Assembly: GCA_905236515.1 (NCBI GenBank)
Contig: CAJOQP010000162.1
Span: 1 to 32,334 of the forward strand
Length of the DNA stretch: 32,334 bases
From: an uncultured Oscillospiraceae bacterium
GTDB taxonomy: Bacteria; Bacillota; Clostridia; Oscillospirales; Oscillospiraceae
Reading direction: 5' to 3'
Below, one piece after another: positions 9,018 through 17,927 of this stretch (positions are counted from its first letter, which is position 1; every line of letters starts with the position of its first letter). The translations under genes and the position numbers were made by a program. The notes under the pieces are model-generated. The model was not told the origin of the DNA. It ran no database searches and worked only from the letters and a program-made list of their open reading frames with translations.

Positions 9018-9047
9018 AACTGCCGATCTTCGGATCGGCAGTTTTTT
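9018..9047 (+). terminator. Rho-independent terminator with TTCG loop
   Basis: AACTGCCGATC-TTCG-GATCGGCAGTT then T-run. Confidence 0.85.
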
Positions 9048-9152
9048 GATGGGAAAAGCAGAAAAAATGCCCAATAAATCCATTGGTTTTGGATAAAAAA
9101 GTGGGAAAATGCAGAAAATGGAAGAAAACAACTGTTAAAAAAAGAGCAACCC

Positions 9153-9181
9153 TTGAAGAAACTAACCGAAAAGCGTACTAT
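9153..9181 (+). promoter_or_regulatory. putative promoter (TTGAAG-17 nt-TACTAT)
   Basis: -35 9153-9158 and -10 9176-9181, upstream of the transporter. Confidence 0.5.
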
Positions 9182-9255
9182 GTATAAAAAATAATATGAT
9201 AGGTATAAGAAAACCTTATGCCTAAGAAGTGAAGAATAGAAGGAGAGTTGTTAGT

Positions 9256-10692
9256 ATGAGTGATCATCACAAGAGAGGATCCTTCGGCAGCAACATCGGA
9301 TTCCTGATGGCCGCTGTCGGTTCCGCAGTGGGTCTTGGCAACATCTGGGGCTTCCCGTATAAGATGGGAAACAACGGAGGATTTGTCTTCCTGCTGGTGT
9401 ACCTGATCCTTGCAGTATTTGTCGGTGTGTGCGTCATGATGGGCGAGATGGCCATCGGCCGAAAGACCCGTCAGGGTTCTGCCGGCGCCTACCGGGCGAT
9501 CTCCCAGAAGTTCAGTTGGCTGGGATGGCTCGCCGTTATTGCCGGATTTGTCATCCTGTGCTTCTATCTGGTGCTGGGCGGAATGGTCCTGCGCTATGCA
9601 GTAGGTTATTTCCTTGCCATGTTCGGTGTGGATACCTTCGGTGATCCCGCATCGTTCTTCGGTTCCTTCCTTACCAACGGCTGGTCCATGGTGATCTTCT
9701 TTGCTCTGTTCGCCGTGATCAATGCCGCTATCGTTATGGGCGGTGTGGAAGGCGGCATCGAGCGCTTCAATAAGTTTGCTATGCCCGCACTGTTTTTCCT
9801 GCTGCTCATCGTTCTGATCTACGTGGCATGCCAGCCCGGTGCCGGTGAAGGCTACCGCTACATCTTCGGAGTGAACTTCGAGCCGCTGAAGACGGACTTC
9901 CTGGGCGTGGTGAAGACCGCAGCAGGACAGATGTTCTTCTCCCTGTCTCTGGGTATGGCCATCATGCTCACCTACGGTTCCTACCTTCCCACGGAAGAGA
10001 ATATTCAGAAAGATACCCTGATCATCGTGATCTTCGATACCCTGATCGCCATCATGGCCGGTATGGTGGTCCTTCCCGCATGCTCCGCATTCGGTCTGGA
10101 CTACGGCGCAGGCCCCGGTCTGCTGTTCTCCACCATGCAGATGGTTTTCTATAACATGGGCGGCTTCATCGGAAACCTCATGGGCTTCCTGTTCTACTTC
10201 CTGGTATTCCTGGCGGCCCTCTCCTCCTCCATCTCCATTATGGAAGGAACTGTCGCCACCCGCGTGGACAAGAACTTCAAGCAGAATAAGGGCGGCAAGT
10301 CCGGCGGCCGGAGAAGAGCTGCTCTGCTCATCACCCTTGCAGCACTGGTCCTGGGTCTTCCGGTAGCACTGGACGGACTGGGAAGCGGCGTCGCCGGCGG
10401 TGCTCTGGTGGATGCACCGGCTACGATCCTGAACATTGCCGTTCACGGATGGAACGACTGCTGGCTGGATCTTTACGATATGATCTCCGAAGGTATCCTC
10501 ATGCCTCTTGGATCTCTGATCATGGCCCTGTGCATCGGCTGGGGCTGGGGCACGGATATGATCCTGGATGAATGCGCCAAGTGCGGTGCAAAACCCTGGG
10601 GACGCAAGTTCTTCGAGCTCTGCTACAAAGTCATCACTCCGATTGGAATGCTCATCGTCCTGTACGGACAGATCATGAGCTTCTTCGGATGA
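9256..10692 (+). CDS. neurotransmitter:sodium symporter (NSS/SNF) family Na+-dependent transporter
   Basis: FGSNIGFLMAAVGSAVGLGNIWGFPYKMGNNGGFVFLLVY is the NSS signature. ATG 9256 follows AAGGAGAG. Confidence 0.92.
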   Translation: MSDHHKRGSFGSNIGFLMAAVGSAVGLGNIWGFPYKMGNNGGFVFLLVYLILAVFVGVCVMMGEMAIGRKTRQGSAGAYRAISQKFSWLGWLAVIAGFVILCFYLVLGGMVLRYAVGYFLAMFGVDTFGDPASFFGSFLTNGWSMVIFFALFAVINAAIVMGGVEGGIERFNKFAMPALFFLLLIVLIYVACQPGAGEGYRYIFGVNFEPLKTDFLGVVKTAAGQMFFSLSLGMAIMLTYGSYLPTEENIQKDTLIIVIFDTLIAIMAGMVVLPACSAFGLDYGAGPGLLFSTMQMVFYNMGGFIGNLMGFLFYFLVFLAALSSSISIMEGTVATRVDKNFKQNKGGKSGGRRRAALLITLAALVLGLPVALDGLGSGVAGGALVDAPATILNIAVHGWNDCWLDLYDMISEGILMPLGSLIMALCIGWGWGTDMILDECAKCGAKPWGRKFFELCYKVITPIGMLIVLYGQIMSFFG

Positions 10693-10710
10693 TCAAGGGG
10701 ATAATACAAT

Positions 10711-10757
10711 AGAAAGAAAATGCCTTCCGGCGAAAACCGGAAGGCATTTTCTTTCGT
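10711..10757. terminator. bidirectional terminator between convergent genes
   Basis: GAAAGAAAATGCCTTCCGG-cgaaaa-CCGGAAGGCATTTTCTTTC. Confidence 0.85.
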
Positions 10758-10778
10758 GTCGATGTGACATCAACCGGA

Positions 10779-11969
10779 TCAGCGGTTGTTGTATTTCTCG
10801 ATGGCATCGGCCAGCAGTTCCATGGCGCGGGCGATGTCTTCCCGTTTCAGAACGTAGGCCATACGGATCTCGTTGACGCCGGAACCCGGAGTGGCATAGA
10901 AGCCGGCAGCGGGGGCGAACATCACGGTCTCACCGTTGTTGTTGTACTCTTTCAGCAGCCAGGTCTGGAAGCTCTCGGCGTTGTCCACCGGAAGCTTGGC
11001 CATGCAGTAGAAAGCTCCCTTCGGGTTGGAGTAGATGACTCCGGGGATCTTGGACAGGCCTTCCACCATGGTATCACGGCGTGCCTTGTATTCTTTGCGG
11101 ACGGCATCGAAGTACTCCGGTCCCACGTTGTACAGAGCAGCGGAGCCGATCTGGTCGATGGTGGGAGTGGACAGACGTCCCTGAGCATATTTCATGACGT
11201 TCTGCATCAGCTCTTTGTTGCGGCTGAGCAGGCAGCCGATACGGGCGCCGCATGCGGAGAACCGTTTGGAGACGGAGTCGATGACGATGGCGTTCTCTTC
11301 CAGTCCTTCCAGCTGAAGGATGCTCTGCAGAGGCTCGTTTTCATAGACGAACTCACGGTAAACTTCGTCGCCGATGACGAACAGGTCATGCTCTTTGGCG
11401 ATCTGGCAGACCAGTTCCATCTCTTCCCTGGTGAGAACGGTGCCGGTGGGGTTGCCGGGGTTCGTGAACATGATGGCGCGGGTATGCTCATTGATCAGCG
11501 GCTCGATCTTTTCGCGGGATGCGAACTTGTAGCCTTCCTCCGGAGTGCAGGGGATGGGACGGATGGAACCGCCGGTGAGGTTTACGAAGGTATTGTAGTT
11601 GGTGTAGAAAGGTTCCGGAATGATGATCTCATCACCATTATCCAGGATGCATGACAGAGCCATCATCAGAGCCTCGCTGCCCGCAGTGGTGATCTGAATC
11701 TCACCCTTTTCCAGAGGAACACCGATCTTTTTGTAGTAGTTCTGGACAGCGTCGATCATGACGGGAAGTCCCTGAGAGGGAGCATACTCCAGAACGGGAT
11801 CGTTGATGGCGCGGATGGCATCCATCATCTCTTTCGGAGTCTCGATGTCCGGCTGACCGATGTTCAGATGGTAGATCTTGATTCCCTTGGCCTTTGCCTC
11901 GTTGGCCAGAGGACCAAACTTACGGATCGGTGACAATCCGCACTTTTCAATTTTACTGGAAAATTTCAT
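10779..11969 (-). CDS. PLP-dependent class I/II aminotransferase
   Basis: LNIGQPDIETP, NPGNPTGTVLT, VIGDEVYREFVYE and DSVSKRFSACGARIG. Substrate cannot be determined from sequence. Confidence 0.9.
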   Translation of the reverse strand: MKFSSKIEKCGLSPIRKFGPLANEAKAKGIKIYHLNIGQPDIETPKEMMDAIRAINDPVLEYAPSQGLPVMIDAVQNYYKKIGVPLEKGEIQITTAGSEALMMALSCILDNGDEIIIPEPFYTNYNTFVNLTGGSIRPIPCTPEEGYKFASREKIEPLINEHTRAIMFTNPGNPTGTVLTREEMELVCQIAKEHDLFVIGDEVYREFVYENEPLQSILQLEGLEENAIVIDSVSKRFSACGARIGCLLSRNKELMQNVMKYAQGRLSTPTIDQIGSAALYNVGPEYFDAVRKEYKARRDTMVEGLSKIPGVIYSNPKGAFYCMAKLPVDNAESFQTWLLKEYNNNGETVMFAPAAGFYATPGSGVNEIRMAYVLKREDIARAMELLADAIEKYNNR

Positions 11970-12038
11970 GTTGTGTCTCCTTACTTTCCAATGTATTTGT
12001 TTTTCAATAGTTCGTTGTCACTAGCTATTTTCGACTAG

Positions 12039-12067
12039 ATTATAATGGTTGCGGAGAACTTATGCAA
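12039..12067 (-). promoter_or_regulatory. putative aminotransferase promoter (TTGCAT-17 nt-TATAAT on minus strand)
   Basis: Plus-strand ATTATA 12039-12044 and ATGCAA 12062-12067. Confidence 0.6.
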
Positions 12068-12189
12068 CCGTGATTTCCCGGATTCAGGAAGATTTCAGGG
12101 AAATCTTTCCTGTGAGAAACCGGGGAAAGACCGGAGAGAGTTCTTCTCCGGCAGCGGGAGCCAATCCGCGGGAAATCGCCGCGAATTCA

Positions 12190-12218
12190 TTGATAATAAA
12201 GCGCTGCCGTGGTAAAAT
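12190..12218 (+). promoter_or_regulatory. putative murT operon promoter (TTGATA-17 nt-TAAAAT)
   Basis: -35 12190-12195 and -10 12213-12218. Confidence 0.55.
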
Positions 12219-12256
12219 AATTTGTTAATTCAAATCGACACGACTCGAGGTATCTT

Positions 12257-13630
12257 ATGGGTATTCAAGTATTTTTCGCCAGTCTGCTCTGCCGGTTCCT
12301 GAAGGCGGTAGCCAGGATCGCCCACCGCGGCGGTACTGCCATGCCCGGCCGGTACGCACTGAAACTGTGCCCGAACCTGCTCCAGGTGCTGGCAAGAGAT
12401 GTGCACGTGGTGGCCATTACCGGAACCAACGGCAAGACCACTTCCTCCCGTATGGTGGAAGAAGCCTTTGAGGAAGCGGGACTGGATTATATCTCCAACC
12501 GCTCCGGCGCCAATCTGATTTCCGGGATCACCACGGAATTCGTGATGAATTCCAGTCTCACCGGGAAACCGAAAAAACACTACGCTGTCATCGAGTGTGA
12601 TGAAGCAGCAGCGCGGAAAGTGTTTGGCCAGCTTCAGCCGGAGGCGGTACTCGTGACCAATCTGTTCCGTGACCAGCTGGACCGATACGGGGAAGTGACC
12701 CATACGCTGGGCAATATCCGTGAAGGACTGAAGGGCACACCGAAAAGCCTGCTGTGTCTGAATGCGGACTGTTCTCTGACCTCCTCACTGGCACTGGATC
12801 TTCCCAACACCTGTGTCTACTACGGGGTGAACGGGACGGCGGTTTCTGCAGGAGAGAAACCCAGTATTTCCGACGCCACCCACTGTATCCGGTGCAAAAC
12901 GGAATATGAATATGATTACATGACCTATGCCCATCTGGGAGGCTACCGCTGTCCCAAGTGCGGATACCGCCGTCCGGATGCGGACGTGGCGGTCACTTCC
13001 ATCGTCCGTCAGACCGCGGACAGCAGCGTCATCGACATGGACATCTTCGGCGAGAAGCGAACAGTCACAGTGAATCTTCCTGCTGTTTATAATATCTATA
13101 ATGCAGCCGGTGCCATTACGGCGGCGGTAAAGATGGGGATCCCGCTGGATACGGCGGTGAATGCCCTGGGCCGCTTCAACTGCGGCTTCGGACGGATGGA
13201 GAAATTTGATCTGGGAGCCGGCGGGACCCGCATGATGCTGGTGAAGAACCCGGCAGGCTGCAACCAGGTGATCCAGTTCCTCCGTGAGATCGGAGAGGAC
13301 TTCTCCCTCGTAGTGTGTCTCAATGACCGCAGCGCCGACGGTACCGATATCTCCTGGATCTGGGATGCGGAATTCGAGCATCTGGAATCCATCCGGGATC
13401 GGATCCGGAGCGTCTATGTCTCCGGAACCCGTGCCGGGGACATGCAGCTGCGCATGAAATATGCCGGTATCAATCCGGAGAAGATCATTCTGGAGACGGA
13501 TTATGCCAAACTGGTGGATGCCATGGCCGGGCAGGAAGTGCCAGTGTTCATCATGCCCACCTACACCGCCATGCTGGATCTGCGGGAACACCTGATCCGC
13601 CGGTGCGGCGGCGCGGACTTCTGGGAATAA
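12257..13630 (+). CDS. murT: lipid II isoglutaminyl synthase subunit MurT (Mur ligase family)
   Basis: ITGTNGKTTSSRM P-loop; four-Cys ribbon CIRCKTEYEYDYMTYAHLGGYRCPKCGYRRPD; followed immediately by gatD. Confidence 0.92.
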   Translation: MGIQVFFASLLCRFLKAVARIAHRGGTAMPGRYALKLCPNLLQVLARDVHVVAITGTNGKTTSSRMVEEAFEEAGLDYISNRSGANLISGITTEFVMNSSLTGKPKKHYAVIECDEAAARKVFGQLQPEAVLVTNLFRDQLDRYGEVTHTLGNIREGLKGTPKSLLCLNADCSLTSSLALDLPNTCVYYGVNGTAVSAGEKPSISDATHCIRCKTEYEYDYMTYAHLGGYRCPKCGYRRPDADVAVTSIVRQTADSSVIDMDIFGEKRTVTVNLPAVYNIYNAAGAITAAVKMGIPLDTAVNALGRFNCGFGRMEKFDLGAGGTRMMLVKNPAGCNQVIQFLREIGEDFSLVVCLNDRSADGTDISWIWDAEFEHLESIRDRIRSVYVSGTRAGDMQLRMKYAGINPEKIILETDYAKLVDAMAGQEVPVFIMPTYTAMLDLREHLIRRCGGADFWE

Positions 13631-13642
13631 GGAGGGATATCG

Positions 13643-14377
13643 ATGGAACTGAATATCTGTTATTTATATCCTGACGTTCTGAATCTGTACGGTGACGGCG
13701 GCAATATCATCTGCCTGCAGAGGCGTCTGCAGTGGCGTGGGATCAAGAGCAACGTCACCCGCGCCGGTATCGGGGACAAGGTGTCTCTGGCGGACTTCGA
13801 TCTGATGTTCATCGGCGGCGGACAGGACTTTGAACAGGAGGTCCTGCTGGAGGATCTTCACCGGGGCAAGGCCTCTGAGATCCTGTCGGCAGTGGAGGAC
13901 GGAAAGACATTCCTGACCATCTGCGGCGGATATCAGATGATGGGGAACTACTACGAGACCCACGAGGGTGTCCGGTGTGATTTCATCGGCGCGGTGGATC
14001 TGTATACCGTGGGTTCTCCAGTCCGTATGATCGGAAATTATAAGTACCGGTGTACCAACGACAACGGCGGCAGTCTGGTGGTGGGATTTGAAAACCACAG
14101 CGGAAAGACCTATCTCGGCAACGGAGTGTCTCCTCTGGGGACTGTGGAAGCGGGATACGGAAACAACGGAGAAGACGGCACGGAAGGCGTGCGGTATCAA
14201 AACGTATTCGGTACCTACAGCCATGGCCCGGTGCTTCCCAAAAATCCGGAATTCTGTGATTACATCCTGAAGACCGCACTGGAGCGCCGGTATGGCTCGG
14301 CACAGCTGGAGCCTCTTGGAGACCGGGAAGAAGCCTATGCCCATGACATTATGGCAAAACGGATAGGAGCAAAGTAA
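13643..14377 (+). CDS. gatD: lipid II isoglutaminyl synthase glutaminase subunit GatD
   Basis: LNICYLYPDVLNLYGDGGNIICLQRR, FIGGGQDFEQ and LTICGGYQMMG class-I GATase motifs; adjacent to murT. Confidence 0.92.
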   Translation: MELNICYLYPDVLNLYGDGGNIICLQRRLQWRGIKSNVTRAGIGDKVSLADFDLMFIGGGQDFEQEVLLEDLHRGKASEILSAVEDGKTFLTICGGYQMMGNYYETHEGVRCDFIGAVDLYTVGSPVRMIGNYKYRCTNDNGGSLVVGFENHSGKTYLGNGVSPLGTVEAGYGNNGEDGTEGVRYQNVFGTYSHGPVLPKNPEFCDYILKTALERRYGSAQLEPLGDREEAYAHDIMAKRIGAK

Positions 14378-14378
14378 C

Positions 14379-15647
14379 ATGATTCGTTTCTATAACGGAA
14401 GGATCCTGCAGTTTGCAGGAGGTCTCCGGGTGACGGAGGACCGGGAAGTCTGGGTGGATGGAAATTCCATCTGCTATGTGGGACCTTCCCGGGAAGATAT
14501 GCCGGACTTTGACCGGCAGATCGATCTGAAGGGGGATCTGCTGATGCCATCCTTCAAAAATGCTCACACCCACACCGCCATGACGTTTCTGCGTTCCCTG
14601 GCGGACGATCTTCCTCTGCAGGAATGGCTGACGCAGCAGGTGTTTCCGCGGGAAGCGAAGCTGACGCCGGAAATGATCTATGAGTTTACCCGCATCGGGA
14701 TCATGGAATACCTGAGCAGCGGAATCACCGCCAGCTTTGATATGTATTTCAAGAACGATGCCTATACGAAGGCCAATATTGATTCCGGGTTTCGCACCGT
14801 GATCTGTGCCTCCATGAATAATTTCGACCCGGATCCCACCTATGTGGAGCAGGAGTACCTGAAGTTCAACGATCTCCATGAACTGATCTCCTATCAGCTG
14901 GGGATCCATGCGGAATATACTACCTCCCGGGAGCGGATGGAGTACATCTCCTCTCTGGTGCACAAGTACGAGGCCCCGTTCTTCTGCCACAATTCTGAGA
15001 CGAGAAGCGAGGTGGACGGGTGTCTGGAACGGTACGGCATGACGCCTACAGAACTGTTCGAGGATCTGGGACTGCTGGATTACGGCGGAGGCGGATACCA
15101 CTGTGTCTATTTCTCCGATCACGACATGGAGATCTTCAAGAAGAGAGGATGCTGGGTGGTGACGAATCCGTCCTCCAATGTGAAACTCGCCAGCGGTATC
15201 GCACCCATCAGCCGGTATCTGGATGAAGGGCTGAATCTGGCCATCGGTACGGACGGAGCAGCCAGCAACAACGCGCTGGATATGTTCCGGGAGATGTACC
15301 TCACTGCGGTGCTTCAGAAAGTATTGAACATGGATGCGGCGTCCTGCGATCCCCTGAAGGTGCTGGAGATGGCATGTGTCGGCGGAGCCAGGGCCATGGG
15401 ACTCGCTGACTGTGATGATATCGCCGAAGGGAAAAAGGCGGATCTTATCGTCCTGGATCTGTCCCGGCCAAACATGCAGCCTATTCACAACATCCCGAAA
15501 AACATCGTCTATGCCGGATCCAAGGAAAATGTCCGGCTGACCATGGTCAACGGGGTGGTGCGTTACGAGGATGGCATCTTCCATATCGGGGAGGAGCCGG
15601 AAATGATCTACCGGAACGCACAGAACATGATCAAAGAGGTCCTTTAA
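14379..15647 (+). CDS. amidohydrolase family protein (MtaD/SsnA-like deaminase subgroup)
   Basis: PSFKNAHTHTAMTFLRSLADDLPLQEWL, CHNSETRSEV, LASGIAPI and GTDGAASNNALDMFREM. Confidence 0.88.
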   Translation: MIRFYNGRILQFAGGLRVTEDREVWVDGNSICYVGPSREDMPDFDRQIDLKGDLLMPSFKNAHTHTAMTFLRSLADDLPLQEWLTQQVFPREAKLTPEMIYEFTRIGIMEYLSSGITASFDMYFKNDAYTKANIDSGFRTVICASMNNFDPDPTYVEQEYLKFNDLHELISYQLGIHAEYTTSRERMEYISSLVHKYEAPFFCHNSETRSEVDGCLERYGMTPTELFEDLGLLDYGGGGYHCVYFSDHDMEIFKKRGCWVVTNPSSNVKLASGIAPISRYLDEGLNLAIGTDGAASNNALDMFREMYLTAVLQKVLNMDAASCDPLKVLEMACVGGARAMGLADCDDIAEGKKADLIVLDLSRPNMQPIHNIPKNIVYAGSKENVRLTMVNGVVRYEDGIFHIGEEPEMIYRNAQNMIKEVL

Positions 15648-16507
15648 TGCAAACGATCGATCTACATACCCATTCCACCTTTTCCGACGGCAGCTGCACC
15701 CCCACTGAGATCCTGCGGAAAGCCTATGAGAAGGGTCTTGCTGCCCTGGCGGTGACGGATCACGACAATGTGGGCGGCGTGGCGGAGGCCATGAATGCCG
15801 GCGAGGAGATGGGCATCGAAGTGATCCCCGGAGTGGAGTTCGGCTCAGGATATCGTGGGAGGTCCATCCATCTGCTGGGATATATGTTTGACCCGGATGA
15901 AGAGAATCTGAGAGATACCATCGATTCCGTGCAGAATGCCCGGGTGGAGCGAAACGAAGTCATCGCCTCCCGGATGCGCGATGCCGGGATTCCGGTGACA
16001 GTGGAAGAACTGGAGAAAAAACACGGAACCACCAGCATCGGCAGGCCTCATTTTGCCCGCGTGTTCGTGGAACGGGGTCTGGCAGAATCGGTGCGGGATG
16101 CCTTTCAGAAATATCTCAATCCGGGACAGGATTTTTATTATCCCCGGACCTTTATCCCTCTGGATCAGGCGGCAGGTGTCATCCGCCATGCCGGCGGTGT
16201 ACCGGTCCTGGCTCATCCTTTTCAGTACCGCTTTACGGAAGAGGAACGGCAGGAGTGGCTGAAGTACTGCCGCAGCATCGGCATTGAAGGCCTGGAATGC
16301 CGGTATTCTGGATACGACAGGGAACAGACGGACTATCTGGATGCCATGGCGGAAAAATACGGCTTCTGCCACACCGGCGGCAGCGATTTTCACGGCACCT
16401 ATAAACCGGATATCGATCTCGGGACAGGAAAGGGCTCCCTGGCGGTTCCTTATCACTATCTGGAGGAGCTGAAACAGCGGAGGGAAGAGATACTCCGCCG
16501 ATACTAG
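15647..16507 (+). CDS. PHP-domain phosphoesterase/nuclease (TrpH/YciV-like)
   Basis: IDLHTHSTFSDGSCTPTEI, AVTDHDNVGG, PVLAHPFQ and TGGSDFHG. TAATG overlap with upstream gene. Confidence 0.9.
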   Translation: MQTIDLHTHSTFSDGSCTPTEILRKAYEKGLAALAVTDHDNVGGVAEAMNAGEEMGIEVIPGVEFGSGYRGRSIHLLGYMFDPDEENLRDTIDSVQNARVERNEVIASRMRDAGIPVTVEELEKKHGTTSIGRPHFARVFVERGLAESVRDAFQKYLNPGQDFYYPRTFIPLDQAAGVIRHAGGVPVLAHPFQYRFTEEERQEWLKYCRSIGIEGLECRYSGYDREQTDYLDAMAEKYGFCHTGGSDFHGTYKPDIDLGTGKGSLAVPYHYLEELKQRREEILRRY

Positions 16508-16517
16508 ATATAATAAA

Positions 16518-16566
16518 GGAACAGAGCGAAGAGACTGATTTGATCACTCTTCGCTCTGTTCTTTTT
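16518..16566. terminator. terminator between convergent genes
   Basis: AACAGAGCGAAGAG...CTCTTCGCTCTGTT then CTTTTT. Confidence 0.8.
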
Positions 16567-16576
16567 AATCAATATA

Positions 16577-17470
16577 TCAGAATACGTCTTCGTTGACTTC
16601 TTCCGGAGGTGCTTCCAGCATGGTGGGATCGGCCACGGCGGTCTTGAAAAACTTTACCGCGGAAGCCATGTAATGACCATCGCAGATACGCTCATCCAGG
16701 GTTAGGTTGAAGTCAATGTATTTGCGCTGCTCCACCGTGCCGGTGCGTGTTACTTCGTAGGCTTTCCGTTTGGCACCGAATGCCAGGAACACGGGAACGT
16801 TTCCGAAGTTGTAGATGTGATGGAACACCGGACGGATGCCCAGAGACCCCAGGTCGGTGATGACCATGGATCCGTGGAAGGGACTGACTTCCATCCATTC
16901 CTTCTTCAGCCATCCGAAATAGTCCAGGATCTTCAGGATTCCGATGACCAGACGGAAGATGGGACGTGGCAGCTTCTTGAGAGCGTTGGCAAAGGCCTCC
17001 GTATCGCTGTCGTCGGAATGTCCTTTCACTTCCGACAGAGAATCATTCATCTTGTGATAAACATCATAGATCGTGTCAGAGGGGTTGAAGTGCAGCTTGA
17101 TGGTGGTCTCCGGAGCGCCCAGTTCCATGGTCTTCTTTACGGTCATGACCACTTCGATATCATTGCGGGCATAGTAATGGCGTCCGGAGATGAACCGGTT
17201 CATGGCGGGGTATTTGGCCACGGCACGGATGTATGCGGCAATGAGTATATGAAGGAAACCCATGCCCTTGTATCCGTTAACGCGCTGCTTGCGCAGCCAG
17301 CGGTCCGCCTCCGTGATCTCCACGTTTTCAGAGAAGAAGTTCAGAGCGTCATTGCGCTGCGCCATGACGTAGGGGATGAACAGTTCGAATCCGGAGAGAC
17401 TGCGGAGCAGACGCCCGTCGCTGCGGTCGCCGGTCCTGCGGCGGTAATGTTTATAGGAAGTCTTCGGCAT
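16577..17470 (-). CDS. stand-alone 2-oxoacid dehydrogenase E2/CAT-fold acyltransferase-like protein (no lipoyl domain)
   Basis: ATG at 17470 after CAGGAG. FLHILIAAYIRAVAKYPAMNRFI, GSMVITDLGSLGI and LTLDERICDGHYMASAVKFF resemble the E2 catalytic domain. Confidence 0.75.
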   Translation of the reverse strand: MPKTSYKHYRRRTGDRSDGRLLRSLSGFELFIPYVMAQRNDALNFFSENVEITEADRWLRKQRVNGYKGMGFLHILIAAYIRAVAKYPAMNRFISGRHYYARNDIEVVMTVKKTMELGAPETTIKLHFNPSDTIYDVYHKMNDSLSEVKGHSDDSDTEAFANALKKLPRPIFRLVIGILKILDYFGWLKKEWMEVSPFHGSMVITDLGSLGIRPVFHHIYNFGNVPVFLAFGAKRKAYEVTRTGTVEQRKYIDFNLTLDERICDGHYMASAVKFFKTAVADPTMLEAPPEEVNEDVF

Positions 17471-17531
17471 AATCATTCTCCTGTTGCGGTATCGTAAAAT
17501 AGTTTCAAATATTTTAAGTAACGGTTTTACT

Positions 17532-17560
17532 ATTATAGTACGCAGGGGAGGAAAAGGCAA
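17532..17560 (-). promoter_or_regulatory. putative promoter of E2-like gene (TTGCCT-17 nt-TATAAT)
   Basis: Plus-strand ATTATA 17532-17537 and AGGCAA 17555-17560. Confidence 0.5.
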
Positions 17561-17745
17561 GCAGGGAACCCGGAGATAACGGAAAAGAGTCTGAAAATCA
17601 GCAGATAAGTCAAAATATGTTGTTATGTAAATCAATACATTTGACCGACGGGAAACAGGGGAAGCGGATGGCATATTTTCACAGTTTCATAGGAGTCGTT
17701 TTGTGAGGAATAACGGAAAAATTGGAAGGGGAAAAGACCATTTTT

Positions 17746-17764
17746 CGTTAATAATTTATTAACG
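17746..17764. repeat. palindrome CGTTAATAA-T-TTATTAACG
   Basis: Perfect 9-bp arms around one central base, upstream of the V-ATPase promoter. Confidence 0.7.
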
Positions 17765-17817
17765 ATTCCTTTGGTGTATTTGCTCAAACTTTATCAATGA
17801 AAAGTAATTGGATTTAG

Positions 17818-17846
17818 TTGATTTGGGTATTCTCTTTTGCTATATT
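17818..17846 (+). promoter_or_regulatory. putative V-ATPase operon promoter (TTGATT-17 nt-TATATT, TGC extended -10)
   Basis: -35 17818-17823 and -10 17841-17846. Confidence 0.55.
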
Positions 17847-17927
17847 TAATTTAATGTAAAATGAATTCCTTGCGTTTTCATTGATTTTATTTTTGCAGAA
17901 GTTTGATTTACGGGGGGAGGTGTGTCA

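Noticed and set aside
9178-10446. 422-aa minus-strand ORF antisense to the NSS transporter
   Set aside because: His/Gln/Asp-rich shadow translation typical of the antisense of membrane protein codons.
17922-17927. GTG at 17922 as the start of the first V-ATPase gene
   Set aside because: Only about 2 nt from the GGGGGGAGG RBS; ATG 17928 has better spacing.
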